64,000 nt of DNA from NCBI RefSeq assembly GCF_000684975.1, contig NZ_BAXZ01000010.1, positions 1 through 64,000 of the forward strand, read 5' to 3'. The position numbers were made by a program, and so were the translations under genes. Of the stretch, positions 62,176 to 64,000 are shown piece after piece (the first letter of the stretch is position 1; every line of letters starts with the position of its first letter). The DNA is from Paraburkholderia acidipaludis NBRC 101816. GTDB lineage: Bacteria; Pseudomonadota; Gammaproteobacteria; Burkholderiales; Burkholderiaceae. A model generated the notes under the pieces. The model was not told the origin of the DNA and did no database searches. It was given only the letters and a program-made list of their open reading frames with translations.

Positions 62176-62811
62176 TTACTGGCCTTGCGTGGTGAGGGCA
62201 GCCCGGACAAACGGCATCGAATCCGCCATCGCCGGTTGCTGCGCGAACTGCTGGTGAGCTTCCAGATACTCATCCAGACGCGCGTCGCGAATGATGTTGC
62301 CGTCCTGCACGGCGGCCGCCTGCACGGGCGCCGCATTCATCGCCACGCGCTGCATGCCCTGCGACGAGCCGACCGAAGCGATCTGCGCGCCACCGCTCGC
62401 CAGGCCCGCACCGCGCATCTGCGGCACGACGATCCAGGTGAGGGTAGCGGCGGCCGCGGCAACCGCCAGCGTAGGCACGACGCGGTGACGCAGCGCGAGA
62501 ATGCGGCCAACGCGGCTCGCGCCTTCGCGCGCGGCCGGCAGCGCGGCGGGCGCGAGCACATGCGGCTCGGCCTCGAAACGCGCGGCAAACCCCGTCATGA
62601 ACGACCGGCTCGCCGCCGCGTCGAGCGCGAGGTCGTCCGAGCGCAGCACGTCGCCGATCAGGTGATAGTCCGACCAGGCGGCACGGCCTTCGCGATCGAG
62701 TTCAGAAAAGATACCGCTCAGATGCTCTTCGACGGTGAGTTCCCCGTCGACCAAGGCGGACAGACGCTCGCCGTGCGAGCTTGACACCGACTGCATCGAG
62801 ACCGATCCCAT
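62176..62811 (-). CDS. rseA: Anti-sigma E factor RseA/MucA
   Basis: A 211-residue single-pass membrane protein. The N-terminal domain (ERLSALVDGELTVEEHL, then WSDYHLIGDVLRSD) binds RpoE; a membrane span lies around 105-125, and the periplasmic part is Ala/Gln-rich. GGGGAG 4 bases before the ATG at 62811 favours it over the ATG four codons earlier. It holds sigma E at the membrane until DegS/RseP-type proteolysis. Confidence 0.92.
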   Translation of the reverse strand: MGSVSMQSVSSSHGERLSALVDGELTVEEHLSGIFSELDREGRAAWSDYHLIGDVLRSDDLALDAAASRSFMTGFAARFEAEPHVLAPAALPAAREGASRVGRILALRHRVVPTLAVAAAAATLTWIVVPQMRGAGLASGGAQIASVGSSQGMQRVAMNAAPVQAAAVQDGNIIRDARLDEYLEAHQQFAQQPAMADSMPFVRAALTTQGQ

Positions 62812-62887
62812 GATGCTCCCCATTCCCTTACAGACCCTTTATGACACTAACCCGGTGAATCGCACCCGTGCCCCGCAGGCCGCCGGC

Positions 62888-63487
62888 TTACCAGCGCTTG
62901 CCTTCCGGTGTGTCCAGCAGCGGACGCAATTTTGCCGCAATGGCTTCGCGAGCGCGGAAAATTCTTGATCTGACGGTACCGATCGGGCACCCCATCATCT
63001 CAGCAATTTCCTCGTAGCTCAAACCTTCTATTTCCCGCAGAGTAATGGCGGTGCGCAGCTCTTCCGGCAGAACCGCCATGGCAGCATTGACCGTCTGCGC
63101 GATCTGCTTGCTCATCAACATCGACTCGGGCGTGTTGATATCCCTTAGTTGATCGGCATCCGAGAAAGTTTCCGCTTCTTCTGCATCCGCTTCGGTGGAA
63201 GTCGGGGCGCGTCTTCCCTGGGTCGCAAGGTAATTCTTGGCCGTATTGACCGCAATACGGTACAACCACGTATAGAAAGCCGATTCGCCGCGAAACTGCG
63301 GCAGCGCCCGGTACGCCTTGATGAAGGCGTCCTGGGCCACGTCCTCGACCTCGGCGGGATCCCGCACGAGGCGCGAGATCAGCCGGATGATCTTGCGGTG
63401 GTATTTGGAGACCAGAAGCTCGAACGCGGCCTTGTCGCCTTTTTGCACGCGCTCGACCAGCACCTGGTCGATTTCTTTTTCGCTCAC
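62888..63487 (-). CDS. rpoE: Extracytoplasmic stress sigma factor RpoE (AlgU)
   Basis: A 199-residue ECF sigma factor. Region 2 is DVAQDAFIKAYRALPQFRG and region 4 is REIEGLSYEEIAEMMGCPIG followed by TVRSRIFRAREA. The start is a GTG. It controls envelope stress genes and normally its own operon. A TACAAT box 39 bases upstream and GTTAC repeats behind it suggest an additional regulated promoter. Confidence 0.96.
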   Translation of the reverse strand: MSEKEIDQVLVERVQKGDKAAFELLVSKYHRKIIRLISRLVRDPAEVEDVAQDAFIKAYRALPQFRGESAFYTWLYRIAVNTAKNYLATQGRRAPTSTEADAEEAETFSDADQLRDINTPESMLMSKQIAQTVNAAMAVLPEELRTAITLREIEGLSYEEIAEMMGCPIGTVRSRIFRAREAIAAKLRPLLDTPEGKRW

Positions 63488-63526
63488 CTGAAAAATCCGT
63501 TAGCTCATGGTAGACGCGGGGGCACC

Positions 63527-63532
63527 ATTGTA
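63527..63532 (-). promoter_or_regulatory. Candidate -10 box of rpoE
   Basis: TACAAT on the minus strand 39 bases before the rpoE GTG. The -35 position (ACGTGA) is far from consensus. Confidence 0.45.
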
Positions 63533-63553
63533 GCGCCCCCCACCACCCCTCAC

Positions 63554-63585
63554 GTTACGCGAGTAACAGCGGTTACAGTCGTTAC
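63554..63585. repeat. GTTAC repeat cluster upstream of rpoE
   Basis: GTTAC occurs at 63554, 63572 and 63581, and its complement GTAAC at 63563, giving units every 9 bases. It includes one inverted pair (GTTAC-GCGA-GTAAC) and one direct pair. The cluster covers the -35 and upstream region of the candidate rpoE promoter. Confidence 0.5.
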
Positions 63586-63612
63586 AGCGACTGGCGCGGC
63601 GCAAGGAATCGC

Positions 63613-64000
63613 TCAGCGTCCGGCCGCGCAGCGCGCACGGACAGCCAGTTCGCGAAAGGCTGCGCGCCCGACCGCGTCGGCCGCGACGAGCACCGTGGCG
63701 CGCCCCGCCTCGCCCTGCACCGACAACGCAAGCAAGGCGCTTCCCCACTGCGACGCGCCCATCAGACGTCCCTGAAAAAGACGGGCACCCGCGCGCGAAT
63801 AGGTGACAAACGAATCTGGCCCGATTTCAAGGGCAGTGGGTTGCCTGCGACACCAGGCCACGACGGACAGGCCGCAAGCGGCCAGAATCGCCAGTGCGGG
63901 CGGCACGGCGCGCGCGGCGCCGAACCATGGAGACAGCGCCGTCCAGACCGCCGCCGTCGCCGCGGCGATACCCGCCGCGAGGACGCAAAACAACGTGGGG
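63613..64000 (-). CDS. YgfX-like membrane protein, 5' end outside window
   Basis: The last 129 codons of a frame still open at the window end. Two hydrophobic segments lie in the visible N-terminal part, followed by a soluble region with VAADAVGRAAFRELAVRARC, which resembles the C-terminus of YgfX-type proteins. In Burkholderiaceae such a gene commonly precedes rpoE. The assignment is tentative. Confidence 0.5.
   Translation of the reverse strand, partial: PTLFCVLAAGIAAATAAVWTALSPWFGAARAVPPALAILAACGLSVVAWCRRQPTALEIGPDSFVTYSRAGARLFQGRLMGASQWGSALLALSVQGEAGRATVLVAADAVGRAAFRELAVRARCAAGR

Overview
The window is a GC-rich stretch (about two thirds G+C by eye) of a betaproteobacterial chromosome. 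Gene order and protein sequences point to Burkholderiaceae, most likely Burkholderia or Paraburkholderia. Supporting blocks are pstSCAB-phoU-phoBR beside ppk/ppx, ftsJ-ftsH-folP-glmM, gloB-yafS-rnhA-dnaQ, earP next to efp, and rpoE-rseA-rseB-mucD followed by lepA-lepB-rnc-era-recO-pdxJ-acpS-nagZ. Almost everything is core chromosome; the accessory part is the first 2.1 kb.

Layout. (1) 1-2.1 kb: the end of an accessory region that stops at a tRNA-Pro gene. It holds the 3' part of a lysozyme-like type VI secretion effector, a likely periplasmic immunity protein (both clearly lower in G+C than the rest), and a GC-rich protein with an ADP-ribosyltransferase-like signature. (2) 2.3-14.9 kb: a phosphate module: sixA, an OlsB-like ornithine N-acyltransferase, ppx and ppk, and one long operon pstS-pstC-pstA-pstB-phoU-phoB-phoR. 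Pho-box-like 11-bp-phased repeats lie before pstS, ppk and olsB, so uptake, polyphosphate and phosphorus-free lipid synthesis look like one PhoB regulon. (3) 15.1-22.3 kb: cell wall, folate and protein quality control (glmM, folP, ftsH, rlmE), yhbY and greA. (4) 22.4-27.4 kb: carAB behind a long leader. (5) 27.5-34 kb: mltD, gloB, a YafS-like methyltransferase, rnhA, dnaQ, tRNA-Val and two membrane proteins. (6) 34.1-40.2 kb: a glycosyltransferase, an ABC exporter and the trehalose genes otsB-otsA. (7) 40.4-43.0 kb: SCO1 and CtaG oxidase assembly factors, an acetyltransferase and a DUF2164 protein. (8) 43.1-48.7 kb: three tRNA genes (Cys, Gly, Gly), pgsA, uvrC, then earP-efp, where EF-P has the arginine (R32) that EarP rhamnosylates. 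(9) 48.9-52.4 kb: csbD, an NtrC-type regulator with an altered sigma54-contact loop, nagZ and acpS. (10) 52.5-64 kb: pdxJ, recO, era, rnc, lepB, lepA, then a glutaredoxin-like gene, mucD, rseB, rseA and rpoE, ending in a partial YgfX-like membrane protein.

The observations most worth following are the effector/immunity pair and ADP-ribosyltransferase-like gene next to tRNA-Pro, the three-promoter Pho regulon, the ABC exporter whose best start signal lies in another frame and would be joined by losing one T from a T6 run, the NtrC-like regulator with GAFDGA in place of GAFTGA, and a -10 box placed so that rnc could be transcribed without a leader. I found no CRISPR array, insertion sequence or complete prophage.
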